Source: S146-42 sp965371965 (GTDB lineage Bacteria; Planctomycetota; Phycisphaerae; Phycisphaerales; UBA1924). Taken from it: a stretch of 22,809 nucleotides of DNA. Below the pieces are notes generated by a model. It did not search any database. It saw only the letters and a program-made list of their open reading frames with translations, and was not told where the DNA came from. Location of the stretch: NCBI GenBank assembly GCA_965371965.1, contig CBDVAM010000051.1, positions 1 to 22,809 of the forward strand, in the 5' to 3' direction. The translations under genes and the position numbers were made by a program. This document shows, in pieces, positions 7,290 through 15,290 of this stretch; position 1 is the stretch's first letter, and each line of letters starts with the position of its first letter.

Positions 7290-9997
7290 CAGCCTCCATC
7301 TTCTTGTGGGATGGGCGCGGCGAGAATCTGGCGGTCGAGTTCGGCGAGGCGCTCGCCCCAGGGCGCGGGCTGGGTCGTGAAATCCGGATGCAGGAGCTTG
7401 TGCTGGTCCATGACCTCGCGTGCGCGAGGCGGATCGGCGAGGGCCAAGAGGCGGATCGAGTGATAGCGGGCCTGGTACCAGCTCGGCGATCCGGTCGCAA
7501 GCGCCGAAAGCAGGGTCCGCCATGCGTCGAGCGCGTCGTCTGCGGCGCCCGCGGCCTCGCTCAGATGGGCGAATCGTTCGAGCACCGTCGCCGGTCGGAT
7601 GCCCGCGTCGATCAGCTCTTGATCGAGCGCGATCGCGGCGTCTCGGACGGCCTCATCCTGGTCGGCGTTCCAAACCATCAGAGCAGCCTGGGCGACTTTG
7701 TCGGCGAGGCTCTGCATCGCGGGATCGTCCATCGTCATGCCGCCCGAGCGCAACGCATCGATCACCCGCGAGCCGTGGGCGACGACATCGCGGGCGAGGT
7801 CTGCCTGGTCGGGTCTGCGATCCCACGCCTCGTAGGCGCGCCGGTACATCACCCGATCCGCGGCGTCAGAGAATCGTCCGCCCAGGCGGCGGAGCGTTGA
7901 GAGTTCCAGGGCCGCCGACTCTTCGCTGTTCCGTGTCAGGGCGATCTGGAATCGGCGAAACGCGAGCTCGGCCTCGATGTCTGACAGATCGGCCGAGGCG
8001 AGCGAGCCCAGTTCTTCGATCTTGAGAAGCGCCCAGCGTGCCCGCGAGACATCGGGACTTGATAACCCCATCGATGTATCCAGGACCTGGCGTAGGCGGA
8101 TCAGCAGCTCTTGGGCGCGGGCGATGAGGTCGTCATCGTCAAGCTCACGGATTGTGCGGAGGTCGCCTTCGATACTCTCTTCTGCGACCTCGATGAACCG
8201 GAGGGCCGCGAAATCCCGCTCGCTGGTCCTGGTGGCGCGATAGACGCGGTAGAGCTGGCTGGCCGCGTGGCGGACCGCAACGGGGCGCAGGGGCGAGCCC
8301 GGCTCGATTGCCAGGAGGATCTCTGCGCTGGCGCGGGGATCGATCAGGTCTGTGCCCGCGCGTTGGAGCACCAGACGGACCGACCGCTCGCTTGCGGGGA
8401 ATGTCTCGAGGAAGATCGCCGAGAGCTGATCGCGTTCGTCGGTGAAGTCGTCGCGCCCCAACTCGATCGCTCGCTCCATCGCGACGATCGAGTACCACAT
8501 CGCGTCCTCGCGCACCTCGCGGTCTGAGGCGCCCTGGGCGAGCTCGCGCAGGATCTCGCTGGCGACCTCGGGCTCATCGGCGTAGTAGTGTCCGAGCCCG
8601 TGCAGCACGCCGCAGCGCGCGGCTTCGGTTTCGAACTGGTCGGCGTCGTCGGCCCGGCGGGCAAGCCCGAGGACGTCGGCGGCCCGGCGATAGCGTGTGC
8701 GCAGGACCGGAGATTTGGCGGGGCGCTGGGTTTCGGTCTCGATGGCGGCGTGCTCGTCTCGGGCGTCGGTATAGAGCTGAAGCCCGCGGACATACCGGAC
8801 AATGAAGCCGTCCTGGCCGATGGGCGTGGTGTCGTAGCGGTTGACGAGATCGAGCACGTGTCCGACCTCGCCGGCCTTGACCAGCTCGCCCAGGGCTACC
8901 TGCGCGAGCACAGTCACGATCTCCCGCCCCTCGGGTCGCGACTGTTCACCCAGGCCCTCCAGCGCGAGCACGGCGAGCAGGCGAGCCTCGCCGACCGAGA
9001 GCGCAGAATCGGACCCGCGGCGTCCGCGCTGGTGGATCATCCACTCGATGTCGGACCATCGGCGTCCGGCGGCGTAGACCGACAGGCGATGCGACAGCAA
9101 CTCGTCACGGATCGATTGGGGCAGCTCGTCGCTGTTGCGCAGGAGATCGATCCACTGGGCCGCGTCGGCGTGGTCGCCCCGCAGCGCATGGCAGAAGGCA
9201 ACGCCCAGGATCGCGCGGGCGACGTGCTCGAATCGCAGGTGTGAGGGTGGGACGAGATCGATCTTGGGGACACGCTCGCCCCCGCTCTGGAGGATCCACG
9301 CGAAGTCGCGGAGTGCCTCGCTCGCCGAGGCCGCGGTTCCACTCAGGAACGCGGTGTAGTAACGCGACCAGCCGGCGTAATACCGGGCCAGCGAGCGATG
9401 TCGGCGGGCCTCGTCGAGCAGGGCGCGGATCGTCTGCTCGTCCTCGTCGCGTACGCGGCGCTCTCGGCGTTCGAGTTCTTCGACCAGGCGGTGCGCTTGT
9501 GCGCTTACCGAATCGAACATCTGGCCAACTTCTTGAAGGATCTCGCGGGCCTCGTCCAACTGGTCCTGGTCGGCCAGCCTCACGCGCCATCGCTCGGCGA
9601 TCTCCTCGGCGATGAGATATCGCGACTTGGCGAGATTGATGCGCAGATCGAACGACCGAGAGTCCGGCACGCTCTTGAGCAGCTCGCGAGCGAGTGCGGC
9701 GATCCGCTCGCGAGACTCGCGGGTCGTCGCCTCGTCGAGCATTTGCGCATAGATCGAGCCCAATCGGTTGGCGATCTCGAGGCGTACTTCGAGCTTGGCA
9801 CGCGCCAGACGCGATCGTAGATGCGTCGCGCGAAGCTCCTCCAGCCCCAGTTGATCCAGGTACGCTTCGACCCGATCGGCTGGCGCCCCGACCGACGGTT
9901 CGTTGGTGCCGCTCTGGGCCCGGACCCAAGGCGCAAGCACCCCGAGGCCCAGGCACAACGCCGCCAGAATCCTTGGCTGTTCAGCGCGCCGGCACAT
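7289..9997 (-). CDS. Secreted 902-residue helical-repeat (TPR-like) protein
   Basis: It begins with a signal peptide (residues 1-28, ILAALCLGLGVLAPWVRAQ, with likely cleavage after the AQ). The mature part is almost entirely alpha-helical, with repeated pairs of amphipathic helices such as RINLAKSRYLIAEEIAERW, LDEARRHRSLARYYAGWSRY and RFEHVARAILGVAFCHALRG, resembling tetratricopeptide units, although consensus repeats are degenerate. Large secreted proteins of this type occur next to ExbB/ExbD genes in planctomycetes, from memory, without assigned function. The start overlaps the end of the second ExbD gene by 17 bp, with AGGTGA shortly before the ATG. Its stop shares one base with the next start. 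I infer a periplasmic scaffold working with the proton-driven motor. No enzymatic motif is visible. Confidence 0.82.
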   Translation of the reverse strand: MCRRAEQPRILAALCLGLGVLAPWVRAQSGTNEPSVGAPADRVEAYLDQLGLEELRATHLRSRLARAKLEVRLEIANRLGSIYAQMLDEATTRESRERIAALARELLKSVPDSRSFDLRINLAKSRYLIAEEIAERWRVRLADQDQLDEAREILQEVGQMFDSVSAQAHRLVEELERRERRVRDEDEQTIRALLDEARRHRSLARYYAGWSRYYTAFLSGTAASASEALRDFAWILQSGGERVPKIDLVPPSHLRFEHVARAILGVAFCHALRGDHADAAQWIDLLRNSDELPQSIRDELLSHRLSVYAAGRRWSDIEWMIHQRGRRGSDSALSVGEARLLAVLALEGLGEQSRPEGREIVTVLAQVALGELVKAGEVGHVLDLVNRYDTTPIGQDGFIVRYVRGLQLYTDARDEHAAIETETQRPAKSPVLRTRYRRAADVLGLARRADDADQFETEAARCGVLHGLGHYYADEPEVASEILRELAQGASDREVREDAMWYSIVAMERAIELGRDDFTDERDQLSAIFLETFPASERSVRLVLQRAGTDLIDPRASAEILLAIEPGSPLRPVAVRHAASQLYRVYRATRTSERDFAALRFIEVAEESIEGDLRTIRELDDDDLIARAQELLIRLRQVLDTSMGLSSPDVSRARWALLKIEELGSLASADLSDIEAELAFRRFQIALTRNSEESAALELSTLRRLGGRFSDAADRVMYRRAYEAWDRRPDQADLARDVVAHGSRVIDALRSGGMTMDDPAMQSLADKVAQAALMVWNADQDEAVRDAAIALDQELIDAGIRPATVLERFAHLSEAAGAADDALDAWRTLLSALATGSPSWYQARYHSIRLLALADPPRAREVMDQHKLLHPDFTTQPAPWGERLAELDRQILAAPIPQEDGG

Positions 9998-10394
9998 AGG
10001 TCACCTTGCGGAATCCCGCGTCCTTGCATGATTGGATCGCGATCGCGGCCGCTTCGACAGGCGCGCCGTTGGACACCTTGACAAACACGCCGGTGTCCTT
10101 GTGCAGGCGGCTGAGTGTTTCAACAAGCGGGCCTCGGCTGGTGAACATCCGCTCGCCGATGCGGTAGACGACCAGCTCGCCCTCCATCGAGACGCTGAGG
10201 ATCTGGGGCTGGAGATCCGACGCCCGCCCGGAGCCTTCCTGGTCGGATTGCAACGCCGAGGCGAGGCGATTCTCGCGTGCGTTGAACGACGCGGTGACCA
10301 TGAAATAGATCAGCAGCAAGAAGACGACGTCGATGAGGCTGGTCATCGGTAGACGGATGGTCTTGTCGTGTTGATCGGCCTTGTGGAATCTCAC
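9981..10394 (-). CDS. ExbD/TolR-family protein (second copy)
   Basis: This is a 137-residue ExbD/TolR-type protein. It has a short cytoplasmic N-terminus (MRFHKADQHDKTIRLPMTS), one membrane helix with the key aspartate D22 in LIDVVFLLLIYFMVTAS, and a periplasmic domain ending in IQSCKDAGFRKVTYVPAR. In ExbB/ExbD, TolQ/TolR and MotA/MotB motors, the equivalent aspartate in this helix carries protons and drives motion. The SCKDAGFRKV tail is the usual ExbD C-terminal strand and helix. Translation probably starts at GTG 10394, overlapping the stop of the first ExbD gene by 4 bp (GTGA). The periplasmic domain differs clearly from that of the upstream ExbD, so the two may form a heterodimer in the motor. 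Confidence 0.92.
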   Translation of the reverse strand: MRFHKADQHDKTIRLPMTSLIDVVFLLLIYFMVTASFNARENRLASALQSDQEGSGRASDLQPQILSVSMEGELVVYRIGERMFTSRGPLVETLSRLHKDTGVFVKVSNGAPVEAAAIAIQSCKDAGFRKVTYVPAR

Positions 10395-10831
10395 GGGCCG
10401 CCCCCCGAGGCTCCTATGGGAACGTTTGTCCCGAGTTGCCAGCCGCGCAGGCCGAGATCCGCAAGGCGGTTGCCCAGGACGTTGACGTGCAGCGCCGGGA
10501 GTGTGCGATCGGCGCGGATGAGCACGCCGACGCGCGAGGGGTCGCCTCCCTCTTTGTCGATCTCGATCAGCAGGATCCGGTCGATCTCTTCGAGCGTCAC
10601 GCGCTCACCCTCGATGAACATGTGCCCGCTGGCGTCCAGATCGATCGTGACTGTCGCGGGGTTGCCATCGCTCTCATCGCCGATCTCATCGGGCATCTCG
10701 ATGGGCGTGCGTGCGAGCAGGGCGAACTGCGACGTGTACATAAAGAAGATGATGAGCTGGAACACGACATCGATCATCGGCGTCATGTCGAAGATCGCAA
10801 ACCTGCCCCGGCGTGAGCGTGAGAACCTCAT
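10391..10831 (-). CDS. ExbD/TolR-family protein (first copy)
   Basis: This is a 146-residue ExbD-type subunit. The single membrane helix at about residues 17-37 contains the proton-carrying aspartate D21 within MTPMIDVVFQLIIFFMYTSQ. It is followed by a periplasmic domain with TIDLDASGHMFIEGERVTLE and DRTLPALHVNVLGNRLADLG, the usual ExbD fold, with an unusual acidic insert (EIGDESDGN). The start overlaps the ExbB stop as ATGA, and its stop overlaps the second ExbD's GTG. Immediate pairing with ExbB (10828-11628) and another ExbD indicates an inner-membrane motor energised by the proton gradient. Confidence 0.93.
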   Translation of the reverse strand: MRFSRSRRGRFAIFDMTPMIDVVFQLIIFFMYTSQFALLARTPIEMPDEIGDESDGNPATVTIDLDASGHMFIEGERVTLEEIDRILLIEIDKEGGDPSRVGVLIRADRTLPALHVNVLGNRLADLGLRGWQLGTNVPIGASGGGP

Positions 10832-11628
10832 GCCGGGCGGACCTCACGGGCCGCGGGCGATGCGCCGCCGCCTGCGCCAGGAGCCGGACGGGTCTGGGGC
10901 GGACGCTGGGAAGCGGGTGCTGCTTTGCCTCCGCCCTCGAGGTGCCCGGCCATCGCCTCGGTGATCTCGGCGATCGACGCGACGCATCCGTCGATTCGGT
11001 TGCGAAGGAACGTGTACGCGGCTGTGGCGGGGATCGCGACGATCAGACCCATGACGGTCGTGATGAGCGCGACCGAGATGCTGCCGGCGAGGCGGTCGGG
11101 ACGGGTGACGCCCTCGCTGAGGCTGATGGTGTCGAAGGCGCCGACCATGCCCACGACGGTGCCGAGCAGCCCGAGCATCGGTGCGACCGAGGCGATCAGG
11201 CCGACCATGTCGGTCCCTCGAGTGAGGCGGCCCGTCTCGTGCTGGCCCGCCTCTTCCAAGGCGCTCTTGAGTTCGAGGAACCCGAACGGCGAGCGGGCAC
11301 ATCGCACCAGGGCCGCGCCAACCACCCGCGACAGGAACGAGTCGTTCGCGGGGTCCTCGCAGAACTTGACGGCCTCGCGGACATCGCCCCGGCTCAGCAA
11401 TGATTCGAGATTCTCTCGCTCATCGGGTGGCGCGAGGTGATTCACACGCAACTTGACGAGCTGGGTGATGATCAAGCCGACCGCGACGAACGAGAGCAGA
11501 ACGATCACCAGGCCGATCGGCCCGCCGCTCTGGATGTATTCGAGCAGCGACTTGTCGACCGAGTCCGGCGGCGTTGCCTGCTGTTGGGCGAGGAGTGATG
11601 AGAATATGTTCAGCGAACTGAGGATCAT
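10828..11628 (-). CDS. MotA/TolQ/ExbB-family proton-channel protein
   Basis: This is a 266-residue ExbB/TolQ-type subunit. It has three membrane helices: about 37-57 (GPIGLVIVLLSFVAVGLIIT), about 141-163 (MVGLIASVAPMLGLLGTVVG) and about 181-207 (AGSISVALITTVMGLIVAIP). The block SVAPMLGLLGTVVGMVGAF is the family signature, and T156 and T191 line up with channel-lining threonines of ExbB. A large cytoplasmic loop separates helices 1 and 2. The N-terminal 18 residues look like a signal segment, common in planctomycete members. ATG 11628 was chosen because GAGGT lies 8 nt upstream and the start forms an ATGA overlap with the previous stop; the longer frame to 11730 lies within the upstream gene. 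The tail is rich in Pro, Gly and Ala. Partners are the two ExbD proteins and probably the vWA protein. Confidence 0.94.
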   Translation of the reverse strand: MILSSLNIFSSLLAQQQATPPDSVDKSLLEYIQSGGPIGLVIVLLSFVAVGLIITQLVKLRVNHLAPPDERENLESLLSRGDVREAVKFCEDPANDSFLSRVVGAALVRCARSPFGFLELKSALEEAGQHETGRLTRGTDMVGLIASVAPMLGLLGTVVGMVGAFDTISLSEGVTRPDRLAGSISVALITTVMGLIVAIPATAAYTFLRNRIDGCVASIAEITEAMAGHLEGGGKAAPASQRPPQTRPAPGAGGGASPAAREVRPA

Positions 11629-12692
11629 GGATCGGACCTCGAAATGGTGCGTACGCCGCGATCGGCGCTGAGAAGATCGCGCATCGGCGCCCAGCCGAGC
11701 GCCTCGTGTCCCGGAAACTTCGTCGCGCACTCGCGCGCAACGCGCAGGGCATTGTCGTGCATGCCCAGGTCAAGATCGAGTGACGCTGCCGCCTCTGCGA
11801 GGCAGAGCCCCGACAGGTGGGGCATGTCCTGCTCGAACATCGCCGGCACCGTGAGCAGCGAGACCACGCCCAAGCGGATCTGCTCCTCGTCGGCCTCGCG
11901 CAGCAGGCTGCGCCCGATGGCGGCCCGGCACCAAGCCTCGACCCAGGTTCCGCGCGTCGCCTCGGCACGCACGATCAGCGCGTCGCGTGCCCGCTGGCGG
12001 GTCGTCTGATCGCCCGCGCGGGCCCGCACGATATCTGCGAGCAGACGCACGCCGCGATCACTGGAAACCGCATCGGGAATCTCCGTTGGGTGCCCGGACT
12101 CGAAGCTCGCGGCGAGCTCGTACCAATGGGCGATCTCTCGCACGTCTGAATCGATGGAATCGTCCGCGGCGGGGATGCCGATGCGGAGCTCCTCGATCGC
12201 AGGGCCAGGCAGCCAGATCGGCGGCAGGCTCGCGATGAGCCTCGTGCCCGGATCCACCAGCCCGGTGCCCCAGGCGTCGCTCGGACCGGCATGGAGCAAG
12301 CTGAGCCAAGGGGCGATAGCCGCGGCTTGGGCGCTGCGCCGAAGTCGCGTGCGGAGCAATCCCTCGCTGACGACCGCCGCGGTCGGTCCCTTCCTCCAGG
12401 CGAAGGTCTGGAAGAGCTCCTCAAAGAGCGGCTCGGCCCCGATCGCATCGCCCCGCGAAAGGCGGGTCCGGGCCCGCCAGGCCATGTCGGCGTACCCGCG
12501 AAAATCGCTCTCGAAGGCGTCCTCTCGCTCACCATCGATATCGCGGACGCGGTCCCATCCGATGAGCCCGTGCCCCTCGACGCCGACGCCGTCAACGCCG
12601 ATCGAGAGGATCGCGCCGTCGAGCGGCTCACGCTGCCCCCGCAGCTCGACCTGCGACGGCACCAGCACGGCGATAGCCAACGCCAGGATCAT
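11625..12692 (-). CDS. Secreted protein of ExbBD/vWA cassette, function unknown
   Basis: This 355-residue protein begins with a signal-like stretch (MILALAIAVLVPSQ). Residues about 14-60 form a small beta-rich domain with VELRGQREPLDGAILSIGVD and HGLIGWDRVRDIDG, reminiscent of the SH3-like barrel found at the start of several planctomycete exported proteins. The rest is alpha-helical, with RARTRLSRGDAIGAEPLFEE and ALRVARECATKFPGHEALG, resembling tetratricopeptide helices. No catalytic motif is visible. ATG 12692 shares one base with the vWA stop (TGATG), and its own stop overlaps the ExbB start. Coupling on both sides makes it a likely stoichiometric periplasmic partner of the vWA protein and motor, but that rests on position only. 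Confidence 0.75.
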   Translation of the reverse strand: MILALAIAVLVPSQVELRGQREPLDGAILSIGVDGVGVEGHGLIGWDRVRDIDGEREDAFESDFRGYADMAWRARTRLSRGDAIGAEPLFEELFQTFAWRKGPTAAVVSEGLLRTRLRRSAQAAAIAPWLSLLHAGPSDAWGTGLVDPGTRLIASLPPIWLPGPAIEELRIGIPAADDSIDSDVREIAHWYELAASFESGHPTEIPDAVSSDRGVRLLADIVRARAGDQTTRQRARDALIVRAEATRGTWVEAWCRAAIGRSLLREADEEQIRLGVVSLLTVPAMFEQDMPHLSGLCLAEAAASLDLDLGMHDNALRVARECATKFPGHEALGWAPMRDLLSADRGVRTISRSDP

Positions 12693-13654
12693 CAGGGCCC
12701 TCCGGGGCCGGACACATGGGTGTAGCTGCCGCCGCTGCGACGGGCGATCTCGCGCATGACGGCCTCGGATTGCCTGTTCACAAAGCTGATGCAGTGGATC
12801 GGGATTTCGTGTTTGTCGTTCATCGCGGCAACCTCGGCGGCGACTTGCCCCGGGAACTCACCATCGGTCATAAAGTAGATCGCGTCGGGCCTTGGACGCA
12901 CGCCGAAGACGTCCATGAATGCCGGCGAAGGATTCGTCGAGCCGTTGGGATTGATCCGGGCGATGAGGCGGCGCGAGTTCTGTTTCACGCGATTGCTCGC
13001 CTCGTTCCACTCCGCCCTGCCTCCCAGGGGCCAGGCGTCGCCTGAATAGAGGACGATGAGATACTCGGCGTTGGGGCTGAGGGTGTCGATCGATTTCATG
13101 AGCGCGACCTTGGTCGCCTCCATCTTGCCGCCGTAGGCCATGGAGCCCGAGACATCGACGATGTAGGCGAATCGATTGCCCTTTGCCTCGACGCCGAAAA
13201 AGTTCGCGCCGCCGGAACCGGTGCCACCCGAGCCGATCGCCGAGCCGTCGCCGATATCCCCGCCTCCGGTCGTGGGCCCGAAGTCCTGGATGTCATCGAA
13301 GACCCCGGCGAGATCCGCTGCGTCGGGCGAGTCCAAGAGCTCCTGGTCCATCACCTCCGGGACCGGGATCTCCGGGACGCTGGGATCCTCGAGCATCAAA
13401 GCCGACTCCTGGAGATCTGTCAGCTCCTCCTCGGTCATCATGGCGAACTCGAAGCCGTCGTCGAACGGCTCGGCGGTCGCCGCCCGCGATCGGTCGATAT
13501 TCACAAAGAAGAAGATCACGGCGAGGCAGATATGGACGAGCAGCGAGATCGTCAGACCCACGATCGACGCCCGCTTGAGAAACGGGACGATCCGCTCGGC
13601 GAATGACGGCGTGTACTCCATCGATTCCATGTCGTCATCTGGCGTTTGAGTCAT
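12692..13654 (-). CDS. TonB-like membrane-anchored von Willebrand factor A domain protein
   Basis: This is a 320-residue protein. It has a short cytoplasmic N-terminus, one membrane helix at about 31-51 (IVGLTISLLVHICLAVIFFF), an acidic/proline linker (DPSVPEIPVPEVMDQ), a glycine-rich spacer (130-150) and a C-terminal vWA domain from about 160. The MIDAS metal site is complete: DVSGS at 167-171, T240 in NGSTNPSPAF and D264 in FMTDGE. The helix contains S37 and H41 in the SxxxH spacing of TonB (S16, H20), a histidine needed in TonB for coupling to ExbB/ExbD. It is the first gene of a cassette encoding ExbB and two ExbDs, so it may be the component moved by the motor. ATG 13654 has AAGGA 9 nt upstream; the longer frame (from 13876) overlaps the pyrH start region and is rejected. 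Confidence 0.88.
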   Translation of the reverse strand: MTQTPDDDMESMEYTPSFAERIVPFLKRASIVGLTISLLVHICLAVIFFFVNIDRSRAATAEPFDDGFEFAMMTEEELTDLQESALMLEDPSVPEIPVPEVMDQELLDSPDAADLAGVFDDIQDFGPTTGGGDIGDGSAIGSGGTGSGGANFFGVEAKGNRFAYIVDVSGSMAYGGKMEATKVALMKSIDTLSPNAEYLIVLYSGDAWPLGGRAEWNEASNRVKQNSRRLIARINPNGSTNPSPAFMDVFGVRPRPDAIYFMTDGEFPGQVAAEVAAMNDKHEIPIHCISFVNRQSEAVMREIARRSGGSYTHVSGPGGP

Positions 13655-13667
13655 CAAGAGGTTCCTT

Positions 13668-13689
13668 CGGCATGCCAGGAGCCATGCCG
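13668..13689 (-). promoter_or_regulatory. 5'-UTR hairpin abutting the ribosome-binding site of the vWA gene
   Basis: On the minus strand CGGCATG and CATGCCG form a perfect 7-bp stem with an 8-nt loop. It ends immediately before the AAGGA ribosome-binding site (13663-13667) of the cassette's first gene. It could modulate translation or stabilise the transcript end. Confidence 0.4.
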
Positions 13690-13710
13690 CCAGCCCGCTC
13701 CGGTTGTTCA

Positions 13711-13727
13711 GATCCCCGCCTGGGATC
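13711..13727. promoter_or_regulatory. Inverted repeat in the divergent pyrH / vWA-operon intergenic region
   Basis: GATCCC and GGGATC form a perfect 6-bp dyad with a 5-nt spacer in the 203-bp region between the divergent starts at 13654 and 13858. It is a candidate operator for either operon. No clear -35/-10 pair was found in this region. Confidence 0.3.
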
Positions 13728-13857
13728 CCTTCCATGTACCGTACGAGCGTCGGGCGGTTCGTGCCCGCCCATCCCCAGTGGTCCGTTCGCGGCGGATCGG
13801 CTCGCGGTTCAAGCGTATCGTCAGTTCGCCCCGAAGGCCCCCGCCACGAGATCAACC

Positions 13858-14640
13858 ATGGCCCAGACCGCGACACGCCCCTCGACCTCCACCCAGCAAC
13901 GCCCCAAATCTCCCAAACGGGTTCTCTTGAAGCTCTCGGGGGAGGCGTTCACCAAGCCCGGAGTGCTCGGGCTGGACGCCGATGAGCTGAAGGTCATCGC
14001 GGGCGAGATCAAGTCCGCGTCAGAGCTTGGGGCTCAGATCGCCATTGTGGTCGGAGGCGGGAACATGATCCGCGGGGCCGATCTTGCACGGGCGGGCATC
14101 GTCCCCCAGGCGACCGCCGACTACATGGGCATGCTCGGCACCATCGTCAATGGCCTGGCCCTTCGCGAGACGCTCACCCACCTCGGCGTCGATAGCCGCG
14201 TGATGACGGCGATCGACGTGCGAGCGGTCGCCGAGCCGTTTATCCGCGGGCGTGCGATCCGCCACATGGAAAAAGGGCGGGTGGTCATCCTGGTCGCGGG
14301 CACGGGCAACCCGTTCTTTACGACCGACACCTGCGCCGCGCTGCGGGCGACCGAGCTGGACTGTGAGGTGCTGCTCAAGGCGACCAAGGTCGATGGGGTT
14401 TACTCGGCCGACCCGATGAAGGACCCCGCCGCCGAGCGATATGAATCGCTGACCTTCGCCGAGGCGATCCGCAAGGAGCTGGCGGTGATGGATATGACGG
14501 CGCTTGCGATGTGCCAGGAGCAGCGGATCCCGGTGCTCGTGTTCGACTTCAAGAAGCCCGGCAACATCCGGGGGGTGATCGAGGGCAAGCCCATCGGCAC
14601 GCTGCTGCACACCGCAACCCAGGCGACGAATGGCGGGTGA
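13858..14640 (+). CDS. pyrH: UMP kinase
   Basis: This 260-residue enzyme phosphorylates UMP to UDP with ATP in pyrimidine nucleotide synthesis, in the cytoplasm, typically as a hexamer regulated by GTP and UTP. It shows the amino-acid-kinase fold motifs of bacterial UMP kinase: RVLLKLSGEAF (21-31, catalytic lysine K25), VVGGGNMIRG (64-73), DYMGMLGTIVNGLALRETL (88-106), GTGNPFFTTDT (148-158), KATKVDGVYSADP (174-186) and MDMTALAMCQ (211-220). ATG 13858 was chosen over the longer frame (from 13603), whose extra residues run into the divergent vWA start; a polar N-terminal extension of about 20 residues remains. It is followed after 77 bp by frr, the classic bacterial pair. Confidence 0.97.
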   Translation: MAQTATRPSTSTQQRPKSPKRVLLKLSGEAFTKPGVLGLDADELKVIAGEIKSASELGAQIAIVVGGGNMIRGADLARAGIVPQATADYMGMLGTIVNGLALRETLTHLGVDSRVMTAIDVRAVAEPFIRGRAIRHMEKGRVVILVAGTGNPFFTTDTCAALRATELDCEVLLKATKVDGVYSADPMKDPAAERYESLTFAEAIRKELAVMDMTALAMCQEQRIPVLVFDFKKPGNIRGVIEGKPIGTLLHTATQATNGG

Positions 14641-14717
14641 TATGCGTAGAATCGCTGCCCGCGTAGAAGGTCTCGCGAGGACCACTCGGACAGGCGTTTA
14701 GTGTTGGAGATGAGACG

Positions 14718-15290
14718 ATGAGTACCGATCCCGAGATGATCCTCCTCGAGGCCGAGGAGCACATGGAAAAGGCTGTCGAGTTCCTCAAGGGCGAACTGCG
14801 TGGTGTTCGCACGGGGCGGGCCTCGACGGCTCTGGTGGAATACCTAACCATCGACTACTACGGCTCGCCGACGGGCCTCAAGGCCCTCGCGGCGATCAGC
14901 ATCCCAGAGCCCAGCCAGATCCTCATCAAGCCGTTCGACCAGACCTCGCTCAACGCGATCAAGCAGGCGATCGAGAAATCAGACCTCGGCATGGCCCCGG
15001 TCGTCGAGGCCAAGCAGATCCGCCTGAACATCCCGGCGCTGACAACGGAGCGCCGTCAGCAGCTTGTCGGGCACTGCAAGAAGCTCGGTGAGCAGCAGAA
15101 GGTGGTGATCCGCAACGCCCGGCGGGACGCGAACAAGCACGCCGATGCGCTGGGCAAGCAGGACGGGCAGCACTTTTCGGAGGACCAGATCTCCGATTGC
15201 AAGGACCAGATCCAGAAGCACGTCAAGACGTACGAGTCGCAGCTGGACGAGGCGATCAGCACGAAGACCAAGGAGATCTTGGAGTTCTGA
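14718..15290 (+). CDS. frr: Ribosome recycling factor
   Basis: This 190-residue protein has the full length and signature of ribosome recycling factor, which with EF-G splits the post-termination ribosome complex. Visible landmarks are HMEKAVEFLKGELRGVRTGR near the N-terminus, the domain II strand DYYGSPTGLKALAAISIPEP, PFDQTSLNAIKQAIEKSDLG, then the C-terminal three-helix bundle with RRQQLVGHCKKLGEQQKVVI and RNARRDANK. ATG 14718 has GGAGA 7-8 nt upstream. It follows pyrH on the same strand; the 77-bp gap holds a weak TAGAAT element (14647-14652) without an obvious -35. Confidence 0.97.
   Translation: MSTDPEMILLEAEEHMEKAVEFLKGELRGVRTGRASTALVEYLTIDYYGSPTGLKALAAISIPEPSQILIKPFDQTSLNAIKQAIEKSDLGMAPVVEAKQIRLNIPALTTERRQQLVGHCKKLGEQQKVVIRNARRDANKHADALGKQDGQHFSEDQISDCKDQIQKHVKTYESQLDEAISTKTKEILEF

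Noticed and set aside
7290..7523. Upstream ATG (7523) for the 941-residue protein
   Set aside because: The extra 78 residues lie inside the coding frame of the upstream 902-residue gene and look like shadow sequence; ATG 7289 has GGAGG and a TGATG junction.
3532..13654. Zorya-type antiphage defence as identity of the ExbB/ExbD cassette
   Set aside because: Zorya needs a MotA-like ZorA with a long tail, an OmpA-domain ZorB and cytoplasmic helicase/nuclease partners; none is present.
3532..13654. Tol-Pal cell-envelope system
   Set aside because: ExbB/ExbD resemble TolQ/TolR, but no TolA, TolB propeller or Pal lipoprotein is encoded here.
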